In this document: in pieces, positions 27,010 through 35,585 of the stretch
Position numbering within the stretch: the stretch's first letter is position 1
Layout: every line of letters starts with the position of its first letter
DNA from: TMP-86 sp039807285
Lineage (GTDB): Bacteria > Pseudomonadota > Gammaproteobacteria > Steroidobacterales > Steroidobacteraceae
DNA: 64,000 nt
Assembly: GCA_044226785.1 (NCBI GenBank)
Contig: JBGAGK010000008.1
Location: 62,001-126,000 of the forward strand
Reading direction: 5' to 3'
Position numbers and translations under genes: made by a program
Notes under the pieces: generated by a model
Seen by the model: only the letters and a program-made list of their open reading frames with translations
Databases searched by the model: none
What the model was told of the DNA's origin: nothing

Positions 27010-27438
27010 ATGTCAGCCGGAAGGATGGGCAGGCTTTGGGGTCTGGTGCTCCCAATCCTTGCGACTGTGCCAGTACTGGCAGACAAGCCTGCGAACCCGC
27101 CTCAGGCAGTCGTACGTGGGTCGCTGGACCGGCTCGATTGGAAGGATCTCAGGGAATTCGGCGGCATGGAAGCAATCCTGTACCGATCACCTGATGGCAG
27201 GCGAGTGGCTGCGGCATTTCAGGAGTCCGGCAAGGCGTCATTCACATATCCCTTCGACGAGTTCTTGATCGTCACTGCGGGCGAGGCAGCCATCCGGGTC
27301 CGCGGCGGCGAAACATTCACGATCAGAAAGGGTGATTTCGCGTACTTTCACGAAGGCACCACGGTTGATTTCGACTTCAGTGCCGACTTTGCCGATGTCA
27401 CGTTTCTGGTCGCGGATCATGAGGTACGATGGCGTTGA
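27010..27438 (+). CDS. Exported cupin-fold protein
   Basis: 142 aa with a probable signal peptide (GRLWGLVLPILATVPVLA) and a single cupin domain: YPFDEFLIVTAGEAAIRV, FTIRKGDFAYFHEGTTVDF. It resembles the EutQ/'cupin_3' type with few metal-binding His residues, so it is more likely a binding or isomerase-like protein than a dioxygenase. The start at ATG 27010 follows GGGGAGG (26998-27004), spacing 5. It is the first gene rightward of operator 1. Confidence 0.75.
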   Translation: MSAGRMGRLWGLVLPILATVPVLADKPANPPQAVVRGSLDRLDWKDLREFGGMEAILYRSPDGRRVAAAFQESGKASFTYPFDEFLIVTAGEAAIRVRGGETFTIRKGDFAYFHEGTTVDFDFSADFADVTFLVADHEVRWR

Positions 27439-27489
27439 CGCAAGAAGACCAGCGAAAATGCGTACGCCGGATCCGGAATCGCAGCCATC

Positions 27490-27504
27490 CAGGCCGATGG
27501 CTCA
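27490..27504. promoter_or_regulatory. Weak TAGGCC-like site before the permease
   Basis: CAGGCC-GAT-GGCTCA matches 12 of 15 positions of TAGGCC-GAT-GGCCTA and lies 56 bp upstream of the MFS gene. No clear -35/-10 flanks it, so it could be chance. Confidence 0.3.
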
Positions 27505-27559
27505 GGTTGAAAAATGGCAGGGGCGGACCGTCATTCAGCCGCACTGACCAACGAGTGGG

Positions 27560-28714
27560 GTGTACGTGAGGAAGCTCAGGGGCCTTGTTCCAACGATCCT
27601 GATTGGTGTCATGGGTAACAGCGTGATCTACATGATCCCGCTGCTGGTGGGCGGCATGGTGAATGATCGTGGGTTCAGCGAGGCCCAATCCGGTTACATG
27701 GCCTCCGCGGACTTGGCAGGATACGCCATCTCGACCGTCCTGACCGCCATGGTCATCAACCGCTGGTCCTGGCATCGCCTCGCCTACACCGGACTTGTAC
27801 TGATGGTGCTCGCGAACTTCGGCACCACTTTCGCATCCGAAATTCCGGCATTCGCCTTGTCGCGGGTGGTCAATGGCCTGGGCAGTGGAATCCTGGCCGC
27901 TCTTGCCTCGGTGTCGGTAGGGCAGAGCGACAATCCGGACCGGAATTACGGCCTGCTGCTGGCTGCATCGCTACTATACGGCACGGCTGCACTTTGGGGC
28001 CTGCCAGTGCTGTTGGCGTATCAGGGTCTCAATGGCGCGTACTGGCTGTTAGTGGTACTGGCCGCGGCAATGATGCTGGTCGTACATCGTCTGCCGCAAT
28101 GGCATGTGCCCGCGCGTCGCGCCGCAACGGTCGGAAGCGGGAGGGGAACATGGCTGCTGGCCGGGAGCCTGCTGGCAGCGATCATGATCTTCTGGGCAGC
28201 CCAGAATGATGTCTATGCCTATATCGAGCGCGTCGGCCACGCATCGGGCCTGGGCGCAACGTTCATCGGCTTTTCGCTGGGTGTAGCCAACCTGACAGGA
28301 TTCGTGGGGGCGTCCCTGGTTGCCGCACTGGGCGCACGGGTCGGCAGGCTGTTGCCATTGACAGGCGCAACCGCAATTCTGCTCGCATGCATCGTGCCCC
28401 TGACGCGGCCGCTGACGCCGCTGATATTCATCCTGTCGATGGGGTTGACTGCACTGGCCTGGAACATCGTAAATCCATTCCAGCTAGGGATTCTCGCGAG
28501 CGTAGACTCGACCGGCAGGGCTCTGGCACTCGCCGCGACAGTGACCGGGGCAGGCCTTGCAATCGGGCCAGCCGTGGGGGCGACAGCAATCGGGATTGGC
28601 GGTTACGATGCGGTGCTCTGGACCTCGGGTCTGTTCGAGGTGATCAGTTTGCTGCTGGTGCTCCCGGCGCTGCACGCGATGTCGCGGGCGCAAAGCCCGG
28701 TGCCGGTCAGTTGA
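27560..28714 (+). CDS. MFS permease
   Basis: A 384-aa polytopic protein with about 12 hydrophobic helices and two MFS halves. The loop between TM2 and TM3 is short. Helices such as LVPTILIGVMGNSVIYMIPLL and FIGFSLGVANLTGFVGASLV are clear. The start is GTG 27560 or GTG 27566 (SD GTGGGG supports the second). The tetR gene follows 13 bp later, so transporter and regulator appear co-transcribed. It probably moves the pathway substrate or a product across the inner membrane; direction is not evident. Confidence 0.82.
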   Translation: MYVRKLRGLVPTILIGVMGNSVIYMIPLLVGGMVNDRGFSEAQSGYMASADLAGYAISTVLTAMVINRWSWHRLAYTGLVLMVLANFGTTFASEIPAFALSRVVNGLGSGILAALASVSVGQSDNPDRNYGLLLAASLLYGTAALWGLPVLLAYQGLNGAYWLLVVLAAAMMLVVHRLPQWHVPARRAATVGSGRGTWLLAGSLLAAIMIFWAAQNDVYAYIERVGHASGLGATFIGFSLGVANLTGFVGASLVAALGARVGRLLPLTGATAILLACIVPLTRPLTPLIFILSMGLTALAWNIVNPFQLGILASVDSTGRALALAATVTGAGLAIGPAVGATAIGIGGYDAVLWTSGLFEVISLLLVLPALHAMSRAQSPVPVS

Positions 28715-28727
28715 GGAAGGTGGCCAG

Positions 28728-29309
28728 ATGGGCAGGAAGGGCGACGAAAAGCGGCAGCAGATCCTGAACCTTGCACGTCAGATCCTCCTCGAGCATGGAG
28801 AGGGTGGTTTGATGCTGCGCGACATCGCGGAGCGACTCGGCATCACACACGGCAATCTGCAGTATTACTTCCGTACGCGCGGTGAACTGTTGCTGGCGAT
28901 ATTCGACCAGGAAATCGCCAAGTACACGGACAGCATGAAGGCGGCCGTGGCGGCCACTTCCAGTCGCAGCGGAAGGCTTGCAGCGATCATCGATTCCGGA
29001 CTCATGCAGGTGCGTACGCCAGAGACGGCGCTGTGGCGCATGATGATCTCGATGGCGGATCATAACCCCGAGATGGCTGCGATCCTCAAGAAGGAGAACG
29101 ACCTTTACGAGGCAACGGTGGTCAAGGAGCTCAAGCACGTGGCTTCCGACATGTCGCTGCAGCGACGGCGACACATCGCAAAGATCATCCACGCGATACT
29201 GGATGGTATTGCCATCCAGTACGTGCACGAGGATCCGGATTCCCCCGACATGCGGGCGTTGGCGAGTGAGATCAAGGCCGCGGTAATCGCGCTTGTCGAC
29301 GCTGGCTGA
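28728..29309 (+). CDS. TetR-family regulator, candidate repressor of the TAGGCC regulon
   Basis: 193 aa. The N-terminal helix-turn-helix reads KRQQILNLARQILLEHG, then LRDIAERLGITHGNLQYYFRTRGEL, textbook TetR. The C-terminal ligand domain (about 80-193) has no recognised subfamily. SD AGGAAGG precedes ATG 28728, directly after the permease gene. It is the only complete TetR gene inside the 25.8-43.8 kb cluster in which the palindromic operators occur. Linking it to those sites is inference. The ligand may be an acyl-CoA or the transported compound. Confidence 0.88.
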   Translation: MGRKGDEKRQQILNLARQILLEHGEGGLMLRDIAERLGITHGNLQYYFRTRGELLLAIFDQEIAKYTDSMKAAVAATSSRSGRLAAIIDSGLMQVRTPETALWRMMISMADHNPEMAAILKKENDLYEATVVKELKHVASDMSLQRRRHIAKIIHAILDGIAIQYVHEDPDSPDMRALASEIKAAVIALVDAG

Positions 29310-29335
29310 GCACCGCATCGACAAACCCGCGGGCA

Positions 29336-30103
29336 TCAGAGTTCTTCGGGGGAAAAAGTCTTCAGCACCTTGCCATAGGGCAGTTCGGCATTGAAGTGCG
29401 CATACTTGAATCCGAGGAGCTTGTGGACCGGCAGCCGCGCATCCGATGCACAGCCGAATTCCATCTCGCCGGGACCACTGTACACTTCTGCGCGGCCGTC
29501 TGAGCCAATGATCGGGTTCGCGGTGAACAGCACTGACACGAGTTGGGCAAGAGAGGGCTTGCGACCGCCCTCCGGATCTGGAATTACCCGCAGGCATATC
29601 AGCGGAAGCGTTCCGACAGCAGAAGCGGGCTCGTTCACTGCCGTGCGGACCAGTGCGCGCAGAGCACGGTCACCCGGCTTGACCTCCACGATGGCTTCGA
29701 CCTGGCCGTCCTGGTGGCGCAGGAGTTCGATGCGATGGGCGCGCTTCTTGCCAAAACCATAGACCTCGCGCCCGAGAATCTGCGAGTTCTCACCTGTGAC
29801 GTATACGCCTGGAACGTACGCATGCAGTTCCCCCTTCCACATGCACAGAATTCCGTTGTAGACCTCACTGTAGGGTCCAAGGGTGGTCCAGTGGTTGGTT
29901 TCGATGACCATGAATGCCGTGGCTGGTTCAACCAGTTCCAGGTCGGAAGGCAGAATGCTCAGGGCATATTCCGCGTCGGTAAGAAATTCGACCACCACGC
30001 ATTCAGTGTCGCGGTAAAGCCATGGTCCGCGATGTGACAGGGAATTGTGGACGGGCATGAACCCACCCCATTTATCGGGTGTCAACTTGCCATACTTTGC
30101 CAT
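29336..30103 (-). CDS. Acetoacetate decarboxylase family protein
   Basis: A 255-aa ADC-fold protein. The Schiff-base lysine block GREVYGFGKKRAHRIE matches the paired Lys of acetoacetate decarboxylase. The N-terminus MPVHNSLSHRGPWLYRD and the GELHAYVPGVYVTGENSQ segment are also typical. I chose ATG 30103 with GGAG upstream; a TTG at 30142 is the alternative. It could decarboxylate a beta-keto acid, or act as a hydratase/aldolase as in ADC-like homologues. It is read from the promoter with operator 2. Confidence 0.82.
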   Translation of the reverse strand: MAKYGKLTPDKWGGFMPVHNSLSHRGPWLYRDTECVVVEFLTDAEYALSILPSDLELVEPATAFMVIETNHWTTLGPYSEVYNGILCMWKGELHAYVPGVYVTGENSQILGREVYGFGKKRAHRIELLRHQDGQVEAIVEVKPGDRALRALVRTAVNEPASAVGTLPLICLRVIPDPEGGRKPSLAQLVSVLFTANPIIGSDGRAEVYSGPGEMEFGCASDARLPVHKLLGFKYAHFNAELPYGKVLKTFSPEEL

Positions 30104-30158
30104 TTCCGCGTTCTCCGCTGGGCTGAGGTTGCTCGGTATCAATGTGTAGCCATGGTCT

Positions 30159-30181
30159 CCGGCAGACTTGCGGTCTGCCGG
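30159..30181. repeat. Perfect inverted repeat, 9-bp arms
   Basis: CCGGCAGAC (30159-30167), TTGCG, GTCTGCCGG (30173-30181). It would lie in the 5' leader of the ADC-like transcript. No T-run follows on either strand. It may be a second operator or a leader hairpin. Confidence 0.5.
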
Positions 30182-30213
30182 GGAATGCTTGCGCGCACCG
30201 TGATGGGCACGCC

Positions 30214-30249
30214 TTGGACAAATATAGGCCGATGGCCTGTAATCCGCAA
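30214..30249. promoter_or_regulatory. Divergent promoters with TAGGCC operator 2
   Basis: Operator TAGGCC-GAT-GGCCTG at 30225-30239. Minus strand: TTGCGG (30249-30244), 17 bp, TATATT (30226-30221) toward the ADC-like gene. Plus strand: TTGGAC (30214-30219), 18 bp, TGTAAT (30238-30243) toward the aminotransferase operon. Confidence 0.7.
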
Positions 30250-30292
30250 TACATCGGCTGAACTATCGACTGCCTGATATGAAGTGGACGTC

Positions 30293-30311
30293 ATATCGCT
30301 GCGGGCGATAT
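30293..30311. repeat. Perfect inverted repeat, 7-bp arms
   Basis: ATATCGC (30293-30299), TGCGG, GCGATAT (30305-30311), midway between operators 2 and 3. The sequence is unrelated to the TAGGCC operators, so a different protein could bind. Confidence 0.4.
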
Positions 30312-30339
30312 AGCTGCAGGGCGGGCTTCTGGAAGCAGG

Positions 30340-30368
30340 TTGCATAAAATAGGCCGATGGCTTAAACT
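30340..30368 (+). promoter_or_regulatory. Promoter with TAGGCC operator 3
   Basis: TTGCAT (30340-30345), 17 bp, TAAACT (30363-30368). The spacer and -10 contain the operator TAGGCC-GAT-GGCTTA (30350-30364). It lies 45 bp upstream of the aminotransferase ATG. Confidence 0.7.
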
Positions 30369-30413
30369 AGTTTCGGACGAGGCAACGAAAAAAGATGGAG
30401 ACCTCGATTCAAT

Positions 30414-31805
30414 ATGACGACGACCCTGCATTCTGAGCGGTACGCATGTTCAGCGGTGGGGCGTGAGCGTGAGCGGATCCTTTCTGCGTATCGTGAATGC
30501 ACACCGGGTTCCGCAGCTGAGTCCGCGCGCGCCGGGCAGGTACTTGCAGGTGGAACGACCGGAAACCTTCGGCATTTCGTGCCGTATCCGCTCCACTTTC
30601 GCAGCGGCCAGGGTGCGCGGATGGTTGATGTCGACGGTCGGGCCATGATCGACTGTTTCCTGTGCAACGGTCCACTTCTTCTCGGTCATCGCCATCCGGC
30701 AGTGGAGCAGGCCGTGCTGCATGCCGTGCGCTCGGGCTCGCTCGTCGTGAATCCACCGATGGCGGCAGATCTGGCTGCCATGATTCAGAGCACCGTGCCC
30801 TGTGCCGAGCGGGTCCGATTTCTGAACAGCGGGACCGAGGCAGTCATGACTGCGGTTCGGCTGGCACGGGCCCACACCGGACGGGACCTCATTGTAAAGT
30901 TTCTCGGCCACTATCACGGGCAGGACGATCAGTTCCTGACCGGACTCGACCCTTTCGGGATGCCGTTTGGCGCCGGGATCCCATCAGTCTCGCACGGTGC
31001 CACGGTGCTTGCACCGTACAGCGACCTCGATGCGGTGGAAGGGATTCTGGCGGGGGGCAATATCGCGGCGGTTCTACTTGACCCGGCCATGCACGCAGGA
31101 GGGCTGTGGGGAAGCTCCAGTGAGTACCTGCGCGGCCTGCGGGATCTGACGCGTCGCCACGGGGCATTGCTCGTATTCGACGAGGTGATTACAGGCTTTC
31201 GCCTGGGACCAGCCGGTGCACAAGGTCATTTCGGTGTAACACCTGATCTTGCGACATTTGCCAAGGCGTTGGGCGCTGGGGAAAAGCTTGCGGCGATCGC
31301 CGGGCGCAAGCAGATATTTGCGGGCGTGGATCCCGGCCGATCATCGGGGATCAGGCCCGTGTTCCAGTCAGGGACCGGAAATGACGGAGCGAGCGCGCTT
31401 GCCGCCGGCGTCGCAGCCGTATCGACTTATCGGGAGTTGGCTGCGCAAGGCCGATACGAATTGCTGTTCAAGCACTCGTGCGCGCTTGCCGAAGGGCTTC
31501 GCAAGGCATTTGCAAAGGCGGGTATCCCTGCGCATGTGAATCAGCTGGGACCCATGTTGCAATTGTTCCTGACGGACCGGACTCCGGGCTTTGAAGCCTT
31601 TGCCACGATACCCATGGAGCCGCTGGAGCTGTTCTACCTCGCGCTGATTACCGAGGGTGTACTGCTGTCGTTGCCCAGATCCAACCATATCTACCTGTCG
31701 TTTGCGCACGGCGAGCGTGATGTCCGCGACATCCTGGGTGCGGTCGACGCGGTGCTTGGACGCTACGACTTCGCTCTGCTGGTGCGCGCAGCATCGGCGG
31801 GCTGA
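30414..31805 (+). CDS. Class III PLP aminotransferase / aminomutase (GSA-aminomutase-like)
   Basis: A 463-aa fold-type I PLP enzyme. Seen: FLNSGTEAVMTAVRLARAHTG (phosphate-binding), the Asp in LLVFDEVITGFRLG that contacts the pyridine nitrogen, and the PLP Lys in DLATFAKALGAGEKLAA. It is closer to glutamate-1-semialdehyde aminomutase-like proteins than to omega-aminotransferases, but no hemL context is present, so a catabolic transamination or amine shift is more likely. It heads the plus-strand operon of regulon genes. Start ATG 30414; the SD is weak. Confidence 0.82.
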   Translation: MTTTLHSERYACSAVGRERERILSAYRECTPGSAAESARAGQVLAGGTTGNLRHFVPYPLHFRSGQGARMVDVDGRAMIDCFLCNGPLLLGHRHPAVEQAVLHAVRSGSLVVNPPMAADLAAMIQSTVPCAERVRFLNSGTEAVMTAVRLARAHTGRDLIVKFLGHYHGQDDQFLTGLDPFGMPFGAGIPSVSHGATVLAPYSDLDAVEGILAGGNIAAVLLDPAMHAGGLWGSSSEYLRGLRDLTRRHGALLVFDEVITGFRLGPAGAQGHFGVTPDLATFAKALGAGEKLAAIAGRKQIFAGVDPGRSSGIRPVFQSGTGNDGASALAAGVAAVSTYRELAAQGRYELLFKHSCALAEGLRKAFAKAGIPAHVNQLGPMLQLFLTDRTPGFEAFATIPMEPLELFYLALITEGVLLSLPRSNHIYLSFAHGERDVRDILGAVDAVLGRYDFALLVRAASAG

Positions 31806-31856
31806 CATCGACGGTGCCGGCAATTGACCATGTCTCTCATTCCCGAGGAATTTGCC

Positions 31857-33281
31857 ATGAAAGAGACGACCCGAGATGAACTGGATAGAGTGTTCCGGAA
31901 GCAGAAGACGGCCTTTGCCGGCGACCGCACGCCTGATCTTGCTGCGCGACTGTCGCGCCTGCGGGCGCTGGACGCCATGCTGATCGAGTATCGCCAGCCC
32001 ATCCGCGATGCGATCTCGGCGGATTTTGGCAATCATCACGCCATGGTGACCGACCTGTTCGAGAGCGGTGCAGTGATTGCCCGTTCGCGCCATATCCAGA
32101 GCCAGCTTGCGTCCTGGATGGCGCCCGAGCAGCGTGAGCTCCCCGCCGCCGTCCACGGAAGCTCGACTGCCGAAGTCATCCACCAGCCCAAAGGCGTGCT
32201 CGGCAACATTGCACCGTGGAATTTTCCGCTCGAATGTGCCCTGGTGATGACGGCCGATATGCTTGCAGCTGGCAATCGGGTGATCGTGAAATCGGCGGAA
32301 CTCGCACCGAGGATTTCGGCGCTGCTCGGTGAGGCCATTGCCAGGCATTTTCCCGAGGATGTGCTGACCATGGTTCATGGCGGGCACGAGTTGTCCGCCT
32401 ATTTTGCGAGTCTCCCCTGGGATCACCTCACCTATACGGGTGGCGGCCGCGTTGGGCGGTTGGTCATGGCGGCAGCAGCTGCAAATCTTACTCCGCTCAC
32501 ACTCGAACTCGGGGGCAAGAATCCTGCCGTGTTTGCGGACGACGGCTTTGATGATGCGCTTATCGAACGATTCCTGTACTTCAGGGTGTTCAAGGGGGGG
32601 CAGGTGTGTACATCGCCGGACCATGTCCTGGTACCCGAGGGCCGCATCTCCGAATGGGTTGAAAAGGCAAAGCGACTCTGGACAGGTCTCTATCCGAAGT
32701 ATGTCGGTCATCCCGAGGCGACCGGTGCAATCAACCAGACGCACTTCAATCGTGTCATGGCGCTCGTCCAGGAAGCGCGCGCCCGCGGCGTTTCCGTCGT
32801 GTCGCTCAACGGCGAGGAAGCGGATCCCGGCCGACGCCAGATCCCCATGTACGCAATCGTCGATCCTCCGGAGGAACTCGCCTGCATGCAGGACGAAATC
32901 TTCGGGCCAGTGACGCCAGTCAAGGGCTATACGTCGATCGATGATGCGATTGCGCGCATCAATCGTGGACCGAGCCCGCTTGCGGCCTATGTTGTGACTC
33001 GCGACCAGAAGCTGGGTGCGCGATTTGCCCGCGAGGTGAAGAGCGGTGGGACCGGTGTCAATGTATTTGGATTCCAGGCGGCCGATCCTGGTCTGCCGTT
33101 TGGAGGCGTCGGCAAGAGTGGCTTTGGCTGCCACTCGGGGCGTGAGGGCTTTCTCAACTACTCGCACATCAAACCGGTGTTTTACTGTGCGGATGACAAC
33201 GTGCTGGCCTTTGCGATCAAACCGCCGTACGGCGAGGTCACGCAGGCCTTTGCCGATGCATGCTTCTTGCCGGTGCCCTGA
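31857..33281 (+). CDS. Aldehyde dehydrogenase (coniferyl-aldehyde-dehydrogenase-like)
   Basis: 474 aa. Motifs: PWNFPLECALVMTADMLAAGN, the general-base Glu in LELGGKNPAVFADDG, and the nucleophile Cys in KGGQVCTSPDHVLVPEG. The C-terminal hydrophobic tail is typical of the CALDH/ALDH3-like group. I chose ATG 31857, preceded by GAGGAA at 31844; an ATG at 31830 and a TTG at 31824 lie upstream. It would oxidise a pathway aldehyde to the acid for the CoA ligase downstream, NAD(P)-dependent. Confidence 0.87.
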   Translation: MKETTRDELDRVFRKQKTAFAGDRTPDLAARLSRLRALDAMLIEYRQPIRDAISADFGNHHAMVTDLFESGAVIARSRHIQSQLASWMAPEQRELPAAVHGSSTAEVIHQPKGVLGNIAPWNFPLECALVMTADMLAAGNRVIVKSAELAPRISALLGEAIARHFPEDVLTMVHGGHELSAYFASLPWDHLTYTGGGRVGRLVMAAAAANLTPLTLELGGKNPAVFADDGFDDALIERFLYFRVFKGGQVCTSPDHVLVPEGRISEWVEKAKRLWTGLYPKYVGHPEATGAINQTHFNRVMALVQEARARGVSVVSLNGEEADPGRRQIPMYAIVDPPEELACMQDEIFGPVTPVKGYTSIDDAIARINRGPSPLAAYVVTRDQKLGARFAREVKSGGTGVNVFGFQAADPGLPFGGVGKSGFGCHSGREGFLNYSHIKPVFYCADDNVLAFAIKPPYGEVTQAFADACFLPVP

Positions 33282-33283
33282 TC

Positions 33284-34321
33284 ATGGAGCCGGCGGAACC
33301 GCCGGAACTTGCCGTAGCGCTCACGCCATGGCTGGAAGCGCACGTGCCCCGAGCCGGCCGCATCCAGTCAGCCGAACCGTTTACGGGCGGTCAATCGAAC
33401 CCGACGTATTTGATCACCACTGATGAGCGGCGCTATGTCCTGAGATGCCGGCCGTGCGGTGTGCTGTTGCCGTCGGCGCACGCCATCGATCGCGAGTATC
33501 GGGTGATCGAGGCGCTTGCCGCGACAGACGTTCCGGTGCCGGCGGTCCACGGCTTTTGCGCTGATACTTCGGTCATAGGAACGGCCTTCTACCTGATGGC
33601 CTATGTGCAGGGACGTGTCCATTGGGATCCCCGGTTGCCCGATCTCGATCCGGACATGCGCGCACGCCACTATTCAGAGATGAACCGCGTACTCGCCGCG
33701 CTGCATGCAGTGGATGTCAATGCGGCGGGGCTTGGCGACTACGGACGACCGGCGGGATTCTTTGCGCGCCAGGTGCGCCGCTTCACCGAGCAATACCGTA
33801 ACACCGAGACCGGTCGGCGTGACGCGATGGAGTTCCTGATCGACTGGTTGCCGGCGAATCTGCCGCTGGAGGATGGTCAAGTGTCGCTGGTTCACGGTGA
33901 TTTTCGACTCGACAATCTGGTGTTCGATCCGGCAGGCGGGGTGGTCGCCATACTGGATTGGGAACTGAGCACGTTGGGGCATCCATACGCCGATCTTGCC
34001 TATCAGTGTGCGCAATGGCGGTTGCCCACATCGATGAGGGGCCTGGCCGGCATCGACCGAAAGAGTGCGGGGCTGCCGGCGGAGACCGACTACGTCGAGC
34101 AATACCTCGAACGGCGCGGACTGCCACCCATTGAGGGCTGGCCGTTTCTTCTCGCGCTGAGCCTTTTTCGCCTCGCTGCGATCTGCCAGGGCGTATTCCG
34201 GCGCGGCCTTGATGGCAACGCCAACAGCGCCGATGCGCTGGATTTCGGACCCAAGGTCGATGTTATTGCCGAAGAAGCGGCGTCTATCGTTGGCAGGGGG
34301 CCGCACCACGCAGCGGCTTGA
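33284..34321 (+). CDS. Aminoglycoside-phosphotransferase-fold kinase (LvaA / ACAD10-11 kinase-domain type)
   Basis: A 345-aa protein kinase-like fold. Seen: the ATP lobe (SAEPFTGGQSNPTYLI, YVLRCRP), the catalytic loop VHGDFRLDNLVF (HxDxxxxN) and the metal Asp in AILDWELSTLGHPYADLAY. This exact pattern marks the kinase half of vertebrate ACAD10/ACAD11 and of LvaA from levulinate pathways, which phosphorylate 4-hydroxyacyl-CoA. It is not likely to be antibiotic resistance because the acyl-CoA dehydrogenase partner follows 10 bp later. ATG 33284 starts 2 bp after the ALDH stop. Confidence 0.87.
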   Translation: MEPAEPPELAVALTPWLEAHVPRAGRIQSAEPFTGGQSNPTYLITTDERRYVLRCRPCGVLLPSAHAIDREYRVIEALAATDVPVPAVHGFCADTSVIGTAFYLMAYVQGRVHWDPRLPDLDPDMRARHYSEMNRVLAALHAVDVNAAGLGDYGRPAGFFARQVRRFTEQYRNTETGRRDAMEFLIDWLPANLPLEDGQVSLVHGDFRLDNLVFDPAGGVVAILDWELSTLGHPYADLAYQCAQWRLPTSMRGLAGIDRKSAGLPAETDYVEQYLERRGLPPIEGWPFLLALSLFRLAAICQGVFRRGLDGNANSADALDFGPKVDVIAEEAASIVGRGPHHAAA

Positions 34322-34331
34322 GGAGGACGGG

Positions 34332-35585
34332 TTGGACTTCAGGCATTCGGAAAAAGCCCTGGAAATGCGAACGCGCCTGCAGGGTTTCATGGAATCCCAC
34401 ATCCTGCCACGTATGGCAGACTGGCGCGAAGAAGTCGCGCGCGGCGGGTATCCCGTATCGTTCATGGCTTCTCTCAAGGATCTCGCACGGACGCAGGGAC
34501 TGTGGAACCTGTTTCTTCCCGGCCTTCGCGCCGACGAACCGGGAACGCCTCTCACCAACATCGAATACGCGCCGCTTGCGGAAGTCATGGGCCGGGTGTC
34601 ATGGGCGTCGGAGGTGTTCAACTGCAGCGCACCCGACACGGGAAACATGGAGCTGCTGCATCTGTTTGCCACTGACGGGCAGCGCCACACATGGCTGTTG
34701 CCCCTGCTCGAGGGCCGGATCCGGTCCGCTTTCGGCATGACCGAACCCGACGTTGCGTCGTCCGATGCAACCAACATCCAGACGACCATCGAACGCACCG
34801 CTTCAGGCTGGGTGATCAACGGCCGGAAGTGGTATATCACGAACGCTTCCCATCCGGACTGCCGGCTGCTGATCGTGATGGGCAAGACCAGTCCTTCCGC
34901 CGAGCGCCACCGCCAGCAAAGCATGGTCCTTGTCCCGATGGATGCGCCGGGTGTCGAAGTACTGAGGAATGTCACGGTGATGCACCACCATTCCCCGCAC
35001 GGGCACTGCGAAATCCGGCTGCACAACGTCTGCGTGCCGGCCGACAACCTCCTTGGGGAAGAAGGCGGGGGCTTTGCCATGGCCCAGGCCCGTCTGGGGC
35101 CGGGGCGCGTCCACCACTGCATGCGTTGCATCGGCCAGGCGGAACTTGCGATTGAACTTCTGGTCGAGCGGGCCAAGGATCGCCGCACGTTCGGCCGGCC
35201 GCTTGTCGAACACGGCATTGTCATGGACTGGATTGCCGAGTCGCGGCTCGAGATCGAGCAGGCGCGGTTGCTGGTTCTCAAGACCGCGTGGATGCTCGAT
35301 ACGGTCGGTGCCGAGGGCGCAGGCCGCGAAATTGCGCTGATCAAGGCGCTGGTTCCGCGCATGCTGACCCAGGTGGCGGATCGCGCCATGCAGGTATTCG
35401 GTGCGATGGGAACAGGCCCCGATACTCCGCTGGCGGAGATCTGGACAGAGGGACGCGCCTTGCGCATTGCGGACGGGCCGGACGAAGTCCATCGCAGGAC
35501 CATCGCAAGACTCGAAGTGGCCGCCAGCCGCACCAGACGTCAGGCATCGAGCGCATATCTTTTTGCACCGGGGAGTAACGAATGA
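34332..35585 (+). CDS. Acyl-CoA dehydrogenase of the ACAD10/11-LvaC type
   Basis: A 417-aa flavoprotein. Seen: FGMTEPDVASSDATNI and WVINGRKWYITNASHPDCR (FAD/substrate blocks), AKDRRTFGRPLVEHG, and a C-terminal ADGPDEVHRRTIARLE in place of the usual YEGT catalytic-Glu motif. DGPDEVH is the signature of ACAD10/ACAD11. The start TTG 34332 is supported by GAGGAGG (34320-34326) overlapping the kinase stop; the next ATG (34365) would cut the N-terminal helix. With the kinase it forms a split ACAD11. The reaction is probably removal/rearrangement of a 4-phosphoryloxy group (inference). Confidence 0.85.
   Translation: MDFRHSEKALEMRTRLQGFMESHILPRMADWREEVARGGYPVSFMASLKDLARTQGLWNLFLPGLRADEPGTPLTNIEYAPLAEVMGRVSWASEVFNCSAPDTGNMELLHLFATDGQRHTWLLPLLEGRIRSAFGMTEPDVASSDATNIQTTIERTASGWVINGRKWYITNASHPDCRLLIVMGKTSPSAERHRQQSMVLVPMDAPGVEVLRNVTVMHHHSPHGHCEIRLHNVCVPADNLLGEEGGGFAMAQARLGPGRVHHCMRCIGQAELAIELLVERAKDRRTFGRPLVEHGIVMDWIAESRLEIEQARLLVLKTAWMLDTVGAEGAGREIALIKALVPRMLTQVADRAMQVFGAMGTGPDTPLAEIWTEGRALRIADGPDEVHRRTIARLEVAASRTRRQASSAYLFAPGSNE

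Larger units (their letters stand above)
30104..30413. other. 310-bp divergent regulatory region with four palindromes
   Basis: No gene. In order: inverted repeat 30159-30181, operator 2 (30225-30239) inside two opposed promoters, inverted repeat 30293-30311, and operator 3 (30350-30364) inside the aminotransferase promoter. Confidence 0.7.

Noticed and set aside
30159..30181. Intrinsic terminator
   Set aside because: The hairpin has no T-run on either strand and lies upstream of, not after, a gene.
33284..34321. Aminoglycoside resistance gene
   Set aside because: The kinase pattern is the ACAD10/11-LvaA type and the gene is embedded in an acyl-CoA operon.
33674..35533. 619-codon minus-strand frame opposite the kinase and dehydrogenase
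   Set aside because: Ser/Arg-rich translation without any motif, antisense to two well-supported genes.
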